From Monosporascus cannonballus (taxonomy: Eukaryota > Ascomycota > Sordariomycetes > Xylariales), in contig QJNS01000205.1 in the NCBI GenBank assembly GCA_004154925.1, positions 1 through 64,000 on the forward strand: a stretch of 64,000 bases of DNA, given 5' to 3'. Both the position numbers and the translations under genes were made by a program. The notes under the pieces are model-generated. The model did not search any database. It was not told where the DNA came from and saw nothing but the letters and a program-made list of their open reading frames with translations. Each line of letters opens with the position of its first letter. Positions within the stretch are counted from its first letter, which is position 1. Shown one piece after another: positions 24,873 through 35,194 of this stretch.

Positions 24873-26730
24873 TACTACATAAGCCTTCCGGATATCCAAG
24901 CTTTCCGGATTGTTCTGAGCATATTTTAACCATTCAACTTTAACCGTCCATTTTTCAACACCATAATATGGAACGGCTTATAAAACAAACAAGGATACAC
25001 CTCGCCGTTTAAGCAAAGAAATAAAAGCGTCACTTAGTTATAAACGGTTTAAATCTATTTACGGCGTTACCGTATCTACGTTATATATATAATATAACGG
25101 TATTCCGTCTTAATACGATTATATAGCGAAAACGCGAAAATTTACCCGGACCGAAAAAAAAATCGATTATTAGCCGAATCTTTAACTTCGATACGCAAAC
25201 GTTTCCTATTTGGCGTTAATATATTGAAAATATGGCGAATTTGTTATTTGCGTAAGGCGTTACTAAATGCGTTAAAATTAATTGAATATATAATTTGTAA
25301 AACTGCGAAAAAGTTTAAAATGGGTTGGAATCGAAAGATACATTGCCAAAATGTTTTACATAAAAATCTAAAAATATTTCGCAAATAGTTTAACCTATTC
25401 GAGTTGCAATTATTAAATACCGTATTGCGAAAAAGAAAATTTATAATTTCAATAAAATAAAGTGTTTAATAATGTTTTTTATGGCGGTAAATATAATTAT
25501 TACAAATGCTAAAAAACGTGGAAAACTGAGATAAGTTTAATAAGAAAATCGGGAATAGTGTTTAGTAATATAACCTGTTTATTCTTAAGACTGGGCTTTA
25601 TTTTTATTGATTGTCCTTACTGGAAAAATCTACATTTTTCGCTCGTTCGCCGATAATCCACTTTGATCTAACTACAAATTTTCTATAAGCGAAAACGGCT
25701 GGATAATAAATAAATGAGGCTTAAAATATATTAAGTGTTTCGACAAATATATTAAATCGCGTACCAAAAATTCGAAACGTCTCCTTGTCCTCGACGGTTA
25801 CCAAAATTATTATTCGATAGAATTCGCAAAATACTGCCCAATTAACGATATCATCATACTTTGTATACCTGCCCATTTTTCCTATCGGCTTTAATCTTTC
25901 GACGTATCCTGTTATTCCGTATTAAAACGTACGTATTTGCTTTATATCGAAAATTTTATACGGTAGTACGTTATCTATATTACCAAGAAAGATTTTACTG
26001 CCGGCTTTCGTAACGCATTTAAAGCTATTATAACAACCGATAATATTAAATCCGGATTCGCAAAAATAGAACTTATTTTATTCGTCCCTTATTACGTTAT
26101 TTCCGAATTAAAAATTTTAATTATACCTTTACTAATTATTTCGCCGTTTACTTTTATTAATTTCGCTATCTTCTTACCCATAAAAACCTCTCGAAATATT
26201 GTTAAAACTATTTAACGAGGATGTCATTGGCAAAAAAAGATCAAAAACCACCAGAGTAGCTCGTAGACAAAAATAATTAAATCGGTAGCTTTTTGTAATA
26301 AAAACCAACTCATTGTTTTTATACGAAAACGTTCTTTTTCGAGAAAAAACGGCTACTTGTGCAAAATGAACCATATCTTTAGTAAACGCCGAAAAACTAA
26401 AAACAAATGTATTTTTTAAAAACTTTATTTATTATAAAGGAAATACGAGGTCTTATAACCACGAAAAAAGGAAATAATGAATAATTACATTTAATAATAG
26501 CTGAAGGTGGTCGTTACAAAAAGGTTCAGGCGAAAAAACAGAAATATGGCATTTGTAACAAGCTCGGACATAATGCGCGCATTTATGAAAATGTTATAAA
26601 GACATTCAGCGTTAAAATGTTTGATTAATTTGAATTAATTTATGGTATTATAGTTAACTTATTTGACTTTGTTATCGAGAAATGCTAAAAACTATTCGGA
26701 AAACTTGTGCATCCGAAAAGCTTGTATAGT
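24873..26730 (+). mobile_element. Fot1/pogo-like (Tc1-mariner) DNA transposon, RIP-inactivated
   Basis: Terminal inverted repeats of about 38 bp start CTACATAAGCCTTCCGGAT at 24875 and, read inverted, CTATACAAGCTTTTCGGAT from 26728. They match at roughly 28 of 38 positions, with most differences transitions. Both ends abut TA (24873-24874 and 26729-26730), the target these elements duplicate. The 1.85-kb length fits Fot1. The + strand interior encodes a decayed DDE transposase. Whether it landed inside an LTR relic of the C/D/G family, which begins just to its right, is unclear. Confidence 0.88.
24960..26050 (+). pseudogene. Decayed Fot1-like DDE transposase
   Basis: The transposase would cut and reinsert the element. 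Around 25784-25920 one frame reads LVLDGYQNYYSIEFAKYC, followed by IPAHFSYRL, a stop, and FDVSCYS. This fits the conserved pogo/Fot1 segment with the second catalytic Asp (25793-25795) and the 'PPHSSHxLQPLDV' block. His has become Tyr and Gln has become a stop. An earlier part has a short helix-turn-helix-like region but too many stops to delimit it. It is inactive. Confidence 0.82.
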
Positions 26731-26799
26731 ACGTTATATAAACATAATTATATATTAAAAAATTTAATTTACAAATATTTAATAATATAATAAAAGTTT

Positions 26800-26991
26800 A
26801 ATAAACTAATATAAAATATATACGATGGTTAAATCCATTTTTTAAATAATAACTAACCTATAATATAACTTCGTTACTTAAAATACACTGAATATTGCGA
26901 AATCTAATTATAATTATCTTTTCACTTAAATTTCTATAATATCTCGCTTATATAAACTCGTACGACTTAAATTTAATAATTAGTTGTCACA
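26800..26991 (+). mobile_element. Partial LTR relic of the C/D/G family
   Basis: The segment aligns with the right half of solo LTR G (34400-34568). The best block is TATAAACTCGTACGACTTAA against TATAAACCTGTACGACTTAG. It ends GTCACA, like the solo LTR at 54944-55305, after a short internal deletion. Its left part is lost or hidden in AT-rich DNA beside the Fot1-like element. Confidence 0.6.
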
Positions 26992-27124
26992 GTCCCAAGT
27001 GGCACCTTGTAGGTATATAGGGCAGAACAAGGCGGTCAGGGTTCGAGCTGACAACGTTCCACTTTTAGTAGTGTAATGGCTAGATTCTTGTTCTTCTGTG
27101 CCGTAACATTAGTTAAACCTTTAG
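26992..27124. other. Short GC-normal patch with tRNA B-box-like motif
   Basis: About 130 bp between two LTRs escaped RIP. It contains GGTTCGAGCTG near 27047, close to a tRNA B box (GGTTCGANTCC), inside a perfect 5-bp stem GTCAG/CTGAC. The sequence does not fold into a full cloverleaf by eye. It may be a SINE remnant, a tRNA relic or chance. Confidence 0.35.
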
Positions 27125-27271
27125 TGTTACGACCCAACCGGCCTTGGCCTGCAGAAACGGTCAAACTAGGACTAGGGAATTACGTTATTCCAGATTACGT
27201 AACAGATATTTAATAAAGGTCTACTGAGTACGAACGAATAATATTAAGCAATCGTTTAACAAATATTTACT

Positions 27272-27687
27272 TGTAACGGCTAGACGGTTTAACTAACTAT
27301 TAAACCTTAGTCGTACAGTTTTATCTTAACAGAAGTATCGTGAAAAACTGAGCAATAAATATCGTAACGTATTACGTTTCGTAATATAAAAAGTATTTTG
27401 AGTAACGATTTAGCATTACAAGCTGATATTGTCTAAATTATGGAAATAATAAACGTATATATTTTATTCTGGCTTAAAATATTTTAGACTAATTTGAAGA
27501 TGTTTAATTCATTAAGTTCTCTTAAGTTCTTTTAAGCCCTCTGTAATTTAACTAACTTAACGTCCTTAAGCTAATGGTAACGTTTAAACTTATTAAGTCG
27601 GTTATGTAACTTTTTGGCGTAGGTCGGGGCTGGTTTTCCTTGAAGGCCCGACCGTCCGTAAAGGGCTAAGACCGTTAGGTTATAATA
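27272..27687 (-). repeat. 3' LTR of element C (left copy)
   Basis: 416 bp, starting TGTAACGGCTAGACGG on the + strand and ending GGTTATAATA. It aligns without length change to 33925-34340 and is the more RIP-mutated of the two copies. Confidence 0.94.
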
Positions 27688-30550
27688 CGATCTCCTCCCT
27701 TCTAGGATTTTACACCTAAATATCAAATTATTCGTTCGTCGGTTTTTGGTAAATACTTTCTTTTTTTTATATTTATTATGTCGAGTTATATGGAAAAATG
27801 TTATTTTCGTAAACGTATTAATATTTATTTTTTTCAGAACATATTAATTATTTTAATTTTATTATTTTATTGAATTTTCTCTTTTTACGTTATAAATTGA
27901 AGAATAAAATTTACAAAACTTAGTATATTTTGGGAAAATATGTACGTTATATTGAATATCGGAGCCCTTATAAGATTTTTATGTTTTTCGAATTTAAACC
28001 TAATAAATTAATTGCGAAATAGGACGGTTTCAAACTGGCGAAATATATTATTAAAAAGGAATTATCAAAAACTTCATAACGTTTAAAAAATTATTTAGCC
28101 GTTTAAGCCGTTTGCGAAAATAGAAAAAAAGGTTTCGCAACCGTAATATATAGATGTTTCGTCAAGGTATCCAAAGTGCGAAAGCTATGCAGGAATTTAA
28201 GCGTTTCGAAAAGGAATAGAAGTAATTGGAAATTGCCGTTACAGTTATTACGTTAACGCAGGCTGCGGCTAACTGGCTTGATATCTCGGTTACTAATTGG
28301 TTAATTATTAATTAAGATATGTTTATCGTTATTAGTAAAAATTCTTTAATAGGCGCTGGGCGTTAATAAGACTTTTGGCAGATTTCTAGATATTTGCAGA
28401 ATCTGGGTATTTTTTCTATTTAATCAGGTACTAAGTCCGTTTTATTTTCGAATATCGAAAATCCTTTTTTTATATATCTCTTCGTTTTTTGCCTTTATAT
28501 CGTTTTATGCCGTATTTGTTTTTATTTTATTTGCTATTAATTCGAATAAAAAAAGTAAAAAATTGAATAAAGTTTAACTTTTGACAAATGCTCTAATTAA
28601 TAATTATTTTCTAAGATTTCTTTGGCGATTTTGGATAAACCGATATACTTAAAATCGAATTTTTTGTTACGTCATTTTGTTTAAATATTGTTGGTAACAA
28701 AAAAACCATTTCCTCTTTTTTGAAAATTAGTTTTTTAACCTTTTTTAGGTTATAATACTTGCTTATTTAATTACGTACGAATTCCAGTTCTGGTTTTAGT
28801 TCCAATTATTATTATTATAATTATTTTAATGTAAGGATTAATTTAATATTAATTAATTTATTATTGAGCATTTCTTTATAAACCTTTGGAATAAAACCAA
28901 AATTTACGTTCGTTAATATTTTTGTAATACCTTCGTAATAGCAGCTGTTATAAATTAGCTAAGCAATAAGTAATGTTTTATCCAGTTATTCTATTCGCAA
29001 TTAATATAATATTATAAGTAAACTCTTATATTTTGCTTCGTTTATTTTATATATTTATTCGTTTAAAATTTAAATACGTTAAATCATTTGTAAATTAGGC
29101 CGATCTGTATTATAAGGCTCCGCCAAAATTTGGATGCAAATATTGCTTTTTTATCTAAAATAACTTTTTTTAATAATTCGTATATACTAAAAATGTATTT
29201 GAAAACACTATATGCTATTTATTTGACGTTTATATTTTTATAATATAGTAAAAAATTAAAAGCTTCTGTAAATCGGTCGACGGATACAAAAATACTATCG
29301 TAATATATTTTTATTACTAGATTTTCAGATATAAGAAATTTGGTAATAAAGGTAAATCTAACTAAATATTGTGATCGTTTTATAACTAATAATAACTGTA
29401 ATTTTCCATATAACTTATATCGTCGAATCTTTGTTTTGGCGTAAATATCGTAGTACGGTATAATTTTTTATATCGTTAAATTTAGTTTAAAAAAGAAATA
29501 TTTGTATTAAAGCCGTTTTAAGGTTTTATGGATCCCTAGATATCCGTATAAATAATATTCATATATATTTCGTACTAAATCCTTTTATTATTCCTTTAAA
29601 TTTTGTATTTTATTCGTTTTTCGAGTTTCTGGGAAATTATTATTATATAATTGGATTTTCCTTTATATATCAGAGGGTATTGCCCAAATAATCGTAATTT
29701 GTTATAAGCGTAAACATCTTTTTATAATAATATCGAAAATTATATGGCTAATTTTAATTAATTTTTCTTTAAGATCTGGCCGTTTGTTTAAAGCGTTAGC
29801 TTTATTATTCCCTAAACCTTTCCTATAAATAATAACTAAATCGAAATTTGCCAATTTTTCTGCATAATAAAATTATCGTCCGGTAAACTTTTTGGTTATA
29901 ATAAATCGGGGAAAATTTTAATAATCGGTATAAACCTTAATTTAATACAAATTTCCCTTTAAAAATACCTACAATTTTCGGAATCCCATAATAATAACCA
30001 TAAACTTTATATTGGAAATGCTGTAATTATATTTAATTCATTTTAATTTATATTAAAAGAATATAATAAAGTATAATTTGCCTTAGTTATTTTATTACCC
30101 GATTAATACGTTTAACGTATAATTTGAAATATAGGTTTTTATTTAAGGGGCCGGTTGGGATTGTATATAATTAAAACTGGCCTGATGGTAATTAGATTCT
30201 TAATATCTTAAAATACTTTTTCCGTATTTAACGTCTATTTAAACTCTTTTTTCTTTATAAGGTTTATTAAAGCTATAATTATTTTGCTAAAATTTCAAAT
30301 ATATTTTCTATAATAAATGGTAAATCTAAAAAATACCTGTACCTTGTTAAGCGTAATGGGCGTTTGTTATTTTGTAATTATAACTCCTTTTATGGGATCC
30401 ATCTTAATATGTTCTGAGATAATAATATATCTCAGATATTCCACTTTTTGCACGTAAAATTAATTTTTTTTCTGTATTAATAAATAACTTTACGTTTTAT
30501 AAAGTTTGCAAAATTTTGTAAACGTATTGTGTATATATCTTTTCTGTTTT

Positions 30551-30712
30551 TCAAAATATGAAAATATTATTAAGGTAATATATAACGAAAATATTGAGAT
30601 ATTTTCGTAATATATAATTAACTATTCGGTAGATAATTATTAATACGTTCTTAAATTGTATTAACGTAACCAAGTCCTTAAATAATCTGTATTTCGTTTG
30701 AAAAGCTGTTTT
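30551..30712 (-). pseudogene. Decayed reverse transcriptase core of element C
   Basis: The minus strand reads 53 open codons: KTAFQTKYRLFKDLV at the start, RIVNYILRKYLNIF in the middle, and YYLNNIFIF then a stop at the end (30551-30580). This matches the Ty3/gypsy RT palm, with the YLDD box changed to YLNN by G-to-A changes on the coding strand. RNase H and integrase should occupy 30.5-27.9 kb on the same strand but were not resolved. It is inactive. Confidence 0.9.
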
Positions 30713-32299
30713 TTATTCGTATTTTTTTAATTTTGATAAAGTTATATTTATTTTTAAGATCGAAGCTTGTAAACTATAAGGTTCCATAAAGTCGGGTTTT
30801 TATTTCTGTAACTAAGAATAATAATATTTAATTTTTAAGAATAATTTTGTTTAATTATCGATATTTAATTATAAATTGTAATTCCCCCTTTTTTAGTACC
30901 AATACTATATAGTATTCTGCCGGTAATTTCGCAAGTCAAATCCTTTCTTTTGTAATAGAACTTTTAGGCATTTTCTGAAAATACGTAATTCGTTTTCCTT
31001 AAGGTTATAAATAAGGTAAAATTTAGTCGAAAATCCTTTTTAAGGATTATTTAATGATTTTATGCGTTACGTTTCAATAATTTCTTATGAAGTTCCTTTT
31101 TAAAAAGTTGCTTATATATATCATAACACAATAGCATATTAATTAAAGTTTCTGAATTTTAGAGCTATTATTTTAAATCGATATTTAATGGCTTTAATAT
31201 CGCTTTGATAATAATAATATATCGAGTTTTTTTTGATACTTATTTCTTTTGTGTCTTATCTCTTAGCGTAATAAGGTTTTCGTCGTATCCTTATGCTTAT
31301 ATTCGACGGTATTTTCGATCGAATATTAATATCTTAATTTTTTTTATTAGCTAATACGTTATAATATAAAGTTTTATTTGACGAATCCTCTTATTAATCA
31401 AAATTCCGTACTTGTGTATTTATAGTAATCCTAAGATCATATCGTAATTCCTCAATGCAACCATATCGAAATTAACTAATTGGTATTATTTTTAAATAAA
31501 CATTTCCAAATAATTAATTTCGCGTATAAATTTCTCATAATTATAAGCAAATTTCTAACCTCGGCATTCGTCGTTATATAAAGTTTTAATTTTAATTTTT
31601 GTAATAATATAAACTTATTTCTCGTATTTAGTATAATATAATATCTATTTAAACATTTGCAATCCATTATTGCGGTATACCAATATATTTTAATACGTAT
31701 ATCCAAAACAATAAAAGTATTAACGGCTTTTATTACGACGTTCAAGGCCCTTTTTCAAAATTCCCTTTAATTCTTTTAAGTTTCGTTACTTTGTAGCTCT
31801 TTTACAAGTAACGTTTTTCTTCTAAATCTTATTCGAATTTATTAAGCCTTATTTATATTTCGGTATTTATTATGTTAAGCTATTATATTTGTCGTTATTA
31901 CCGGCTTATTATTTTTTCGAACTGTATTAAATATTTTTAATTCTGTTATAATTATTTTCCTTACTAAATAATTTATTTTCTTAAATATATAATTATATCC
32001 TATTATATATTATGTTAATTATCATTGTAAAGTTTTTTTATTAATTAAAATATTTTTAATAACTTTGTTTTCTTAAAGATTTATGATAAATATTAACTCA
32101 AAATGGAAATTTATAGTAACTTTTTAATAATAATTTTTATTATATGCTAAATCAATTCCTTTTCCGTTTGGTAATTACATTACTAATAATAATAAACGGG
32201 GTTTCTTTGCGGGTATTTTTTTTCGGGTGATTATTTTGTTTCGGCCAGTTATTAAATATTTTCTGATGTTATGGATCGAAAATGTCGATACCATTACTT

Positions 32300-32960
32300 A
32301 TTATTCTTATTATTTCCCATACGGTTTAGAAAATCGAATCTTTTATAATATAGACGAGTAATTTCTCCGTAAATACACTATTTTTATTTTTCGTAATCAG
32401 GATATTTTCGTCGTCGAAAATATATAATATGCATCTTGCAATATTGATCAAGGATTCCGGGAAAACCTTTTTTATCCAGTCCTAGTATTTGCGTAATTAT
32501 CCTTATAATGCTTCTTGTTATATTCGCAATACCTATTAAGCCAGCTTCCTGGCTTTTCGCATTCCCTGCTGTACTTTTCGCCATAGGGGACCTAGTACGT
32601 ACTTAGGCCGAAATATGTTAATAGATTTGCTTCCGTTCTTCTGATTTTTTCTGGATTATCCCTTAAGTACTGGTTTCCAGTTGTTTTAACGAGTTTTTTG
32701 TTATGGCTGCACCATACCATTACGCCACCAGGGGAAAAGATCGGTGGAATGATCGTAATTGTGGCAATCATCCTGGTGCTTACAGCTGTATATATGTACT
32801 CGTACATGTTGGAAGACATTACGGGTGACCAGGCCGTAAAATCTTTTAGATACTTTATACTATGCTGCCTTGTGTCCCATCTTGTTATAATTAAAGCATT
32901 TGATCTAGCTCTAGTCCTTCCTATAAGTAACTTCTTGTTCCATGGGTCCTAATTCCGTAC
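32300..32960 (-). pseudogene. Decayed gag C-terminus of element C with zinc knuckle
   Basis: At 32857-32898 the minus strand reads CFNYNKMGHKAA, stop, Tyr. It is a CCHC knuckle with Cys to Tyr twice and Gln to stop; the first Cys and the His are intact. Downstream on the same strand, ILYIFDDENILITKNKN and then KDSIFQTV match the corresponding part of element D (46994-47176). This confirms one family. GC here is much higher than in the rest of C. The open frames on the + strand over this patch are shadows. Confidence 0.85.
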
Positions 32961-33924
32961 CGTAAGAAATATTGCTGCGTCGAAAAGCGCTGGTATTGGC
33001 CGTATATCGGGATTTGTTATTATTTTTTCCTTTAATACCTTTAATACGCCAGGCCTATTGTCGATCGTCGATCTTAATTATTATAACGATATAATCCGAT
33101 AAATAATTAAGCCGATTAAGCTTAAAATTTTTTTATATTTCTTTTTTTAGGCCGTTAAAACGTTTCATTATTAATATTTTTTATCCTTAATTTAATTTAT
33201 AAATTAATTAAATAATCGTATTACCGTAACTAGATATTATTGCTTTTTATCGTAATTATTAAATTTATATTTCGACTTTTATTTTTTTATTTATTATTTC
33301 GAAAGTTTTCGTTAATATTTATTTAAATTATGCGTAATTATTATAAAGGCGTATTATTTTTAGGTTTCGTTTTTCGACTGGCAAAATAATGTACTTTTTT
33401 TATTACGGGCTCGAACCAAATAATAGTATTTCCGGTAAATCGTCCGATTACGAATGCGATTCGTATAATGAGCGTAATAAGCCAAATAAGAAAATATATA
33501 AAATATATTTGGTATGAAGAATAATTGTAACTTGGTTAAGGTTTCGTCGAAAAGCTCTGGCTTAAAAAGTATAAAACCTTTTCGTAATTTCTTGGTAAAA
33601 TTTAGCTTAATAATTTAGTTCGTTTAAAAAGGTTTTTCGGTTTCGGGAACTTTTTTTTTTCTTTAAGTTTCTTATAGGCGGCTTAAAAGGACGTCGTAAC
33701 GTTATTATTGTTTTTCTTTAGCTGAAAAATGCATTTACTTATAACGTCCAGGCATCGAAAACCCTTTTTTACAAAAAAAGCGAGGCCTTTTTTTTCGCAT
33801 TTTATTTTAATATCCGGGATATCAGAGACTTGGTGAGTGGGTTATTCGGGCTACTTGCTAATAAATATAATATCGGCGATATTGCTCAAAATTTAACGGT
33901 ATTATTAAACAAAAGCTTATAACA

Positions 33925-34340
33925 TATAACGGCTAAAAAGTTTAACCAATTATTAAGCTTCAATTACACAGATTTATGTTAATAAAAAATGCGTAAAAAA
34001 CTAACTAATAAATACCGTAATATATTACGTTTTATAATCCTACAAATATTTTAAATAATGAGTTATTATAATAAATTAATATTATTTAAATTATAAAAAT
34101 AGTAAATATATATATTTTATTCCCCCTTAAAATAATTTAAATTTGTTTGAAGATATTTAGTTAATTAAGTCCCTTTAAGCCCTTTTAAGCCTTTCGTAAC
34201 TTAACTGGCTTAACGTCCTTGAGCCATTGGTAACGTTTGAGCCCATTAAGCCGGTTACGTGATATCTTGGCGTAGTTCGGAGCTGGTTTTCCCTGGGGGC
34301 CCGACCGTCCGTGAAAGGCCAAGACCGTTAGGTCATGACA
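33925..34340 (-). repeat. 5' LTR of element C (right copy)
   Basis: 416-bp partner of 27272-27687. Its right third (about 34180-34340) is barely mutated, with blocks such as GGCCCGACCGTCCGTGA. The left part is heavily AT-enriched. The intact end reads GGTCATGACA. Confidence 0.94.
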
Positions 34341-34573
34341 TTACTGAGCAGGGATAAATAATAATAATTGAATTAAAATATATATGTTCATGACTTCTAA
34401 AATTTAGATAGCACCAGCTTGCAATAACATATCGTTACCCAAAACCCTCTTGGTATTACGAAACGTAATACGTTACTGTATTTATTGCTCAGACTCTCAC
34501 GATATTCTCGCTAATATAAACCTGTACGACTTAGCTTTAATAGTTGGTTAAACCGTTTAGCCGTTACCCTTAG

Positions 34574-34759
34574 CCGTTTTTAATTTTATATATATATATA
34601 ATAATACTATTAACCAAAATAATTTAATATAATTATTTTCATATAATATATATATAAGATACATTTAATTTTAAGCTACATTTTATAGGTTAATTTAAAT
34701 TTTAAAAATACACATCATGAAAAGAACTTATTATTATAAAATTAGTATTGATTTTTCTG
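34574..34759. other. AT-rich spacer right of solo LTR G
   Basis: A low-complexity AT-rich stretch with TATATA runs near 34586-34605 and 34650-34665. No feature was recognised. Confidence 0.7.
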
Positions 34760-34905
34760 TTTTTATAATTTTAATTTAACTTTCGTTAATTCGTTACGAG
34801 GATTTTCGATTTGATGAGATAATGTTTAACATTATAGAGTGGTATTTAAACAACTTTGAAGAAATCAGAAAAACGAATTAACGATCCCTAAGCCAGCTAA
34901 GGTAA
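34760..34905 (-). pseudogene. Fragment paralogous to the start of the 56.9-60.2 kb fossil gene
   Basis: This segment aligns with 60060-60209. Read on the minus strand from 34902 it gives P-stop-LA-stop-GSLIRFSDFFKVV, then stop-IPLYNVKHYLIKSKI, then VTN-stop-RKL. The distant copy gives PQLAQSSLARFVNFFKVTQ and IKSQIPVAN. Three stops here fall where the other copy has CAG or CAA, as RIP predicts. Many differences are synonymous in this frame, including transversions, which argues that this strand was coding. It ends about 290 bp upstream of the SDR frame. I do not recognise the protein. Confidence 0.6.
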
Positions 34906-35194
34906 CTTCTTAGCTACGTTATATAAAAAGCTGACCGGATATATGTCGACAACACTGCACACAGTATGGCGTTACATTGTTGACCATCCAACATACTTAC
35001 CATGCAATGTTCACTCGGTAGGGGTCTCCCGATAAGCCATACTTTAAATGGCACTGGAACTCAATTCATGTCGATTATATAGGACAAACATGGAACATTC
35101 AGTCAGAGAAAGCCAATAATCAGGTGTCCGCTACTTTTCTTTTCCCACTTCAATCAGTTTATCCCCACGCCCGGTACACCAACAAAAAGTTAAA
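34906..35194 (+). promoter_or_regulatory. Upstream region of the SDR gene
   Basis: GC-normal DNA without a long ORF, bounded on the left by a repeat fragment. A pyrimidine-rich tract ending TTCAATCAG at 35157 looks like an intron acceptor, so a 5' intron is possible. An in-frame TAA lies at 35117-35119 with no ATG between it and the SDR frame. ATGs at 35048, 35068 and 35090 are upstream, but I could not find a donor that joins them in frame. Confidence 0.4.

Larger units (their letters stand above)
27267..34345 (-). mobile_element. Ty3/gypsy element 'C', full length, RIP-inactivated
   Basis: Two LTRs of 416 bp each (27272-27687 and 33925-34340) are flanked by the perfect duplication TTACT (27267-27271 and 34341-34345). 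Genes run on the minus strand: a gag zinc knuckle near 32.9 kb, then reverse transcriptase near 30.6 kb. The inverted purine tract GAAGGGAGGAGATCG abuts the left LTR, confirming the orientation. The interior is closely related to element D. A 380-bp patch around 32.6-32.96 kb is far less mutated than the rest. Confidence 0.95.
27125..34568 (+). mobile_element. Solo LTR 'G', split by element C
   Basis: The left part (27125-27271) starts TGTTACGACCCAACCGGCC. The right part (34346-34568) ends AGCCGTTACC. Together they form a ~370-bp LTR matching the solo LTR at 54944-55305 at both ends. Outside it lie TTTAG (27120-27124) and CTTAG (34569-34573), a 5-bp duplication differing by one C/T change. 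Element C, with its own duplication TTACT, sits inside. The solo LTR must therefore be older than C. Confidence 0.8.

Noticed and set aside
27000..27075. A tRNA gene suggested by GGTTCGAGCTG
   Set aside because: No cloverleaf can be drawn. The T-arm loop has the wrong size and there is no clear acceptor stem or A box. It is kept only as a weak B-box-like motif.
32384..32952. Small open frames on both strands, including an 84-codon + strand frame with hydrophobic stretches
   Set aside because: They lie over the less-mutated gag end of element C. The minus strand in a different frame gives the zinc knuckle and matches element D.
34346..34568. An independent LTR right of element C
   Set aside because: It pairs with 27125-27271 across element C and shares its target duplication, so it is the second half of one solo LTR.
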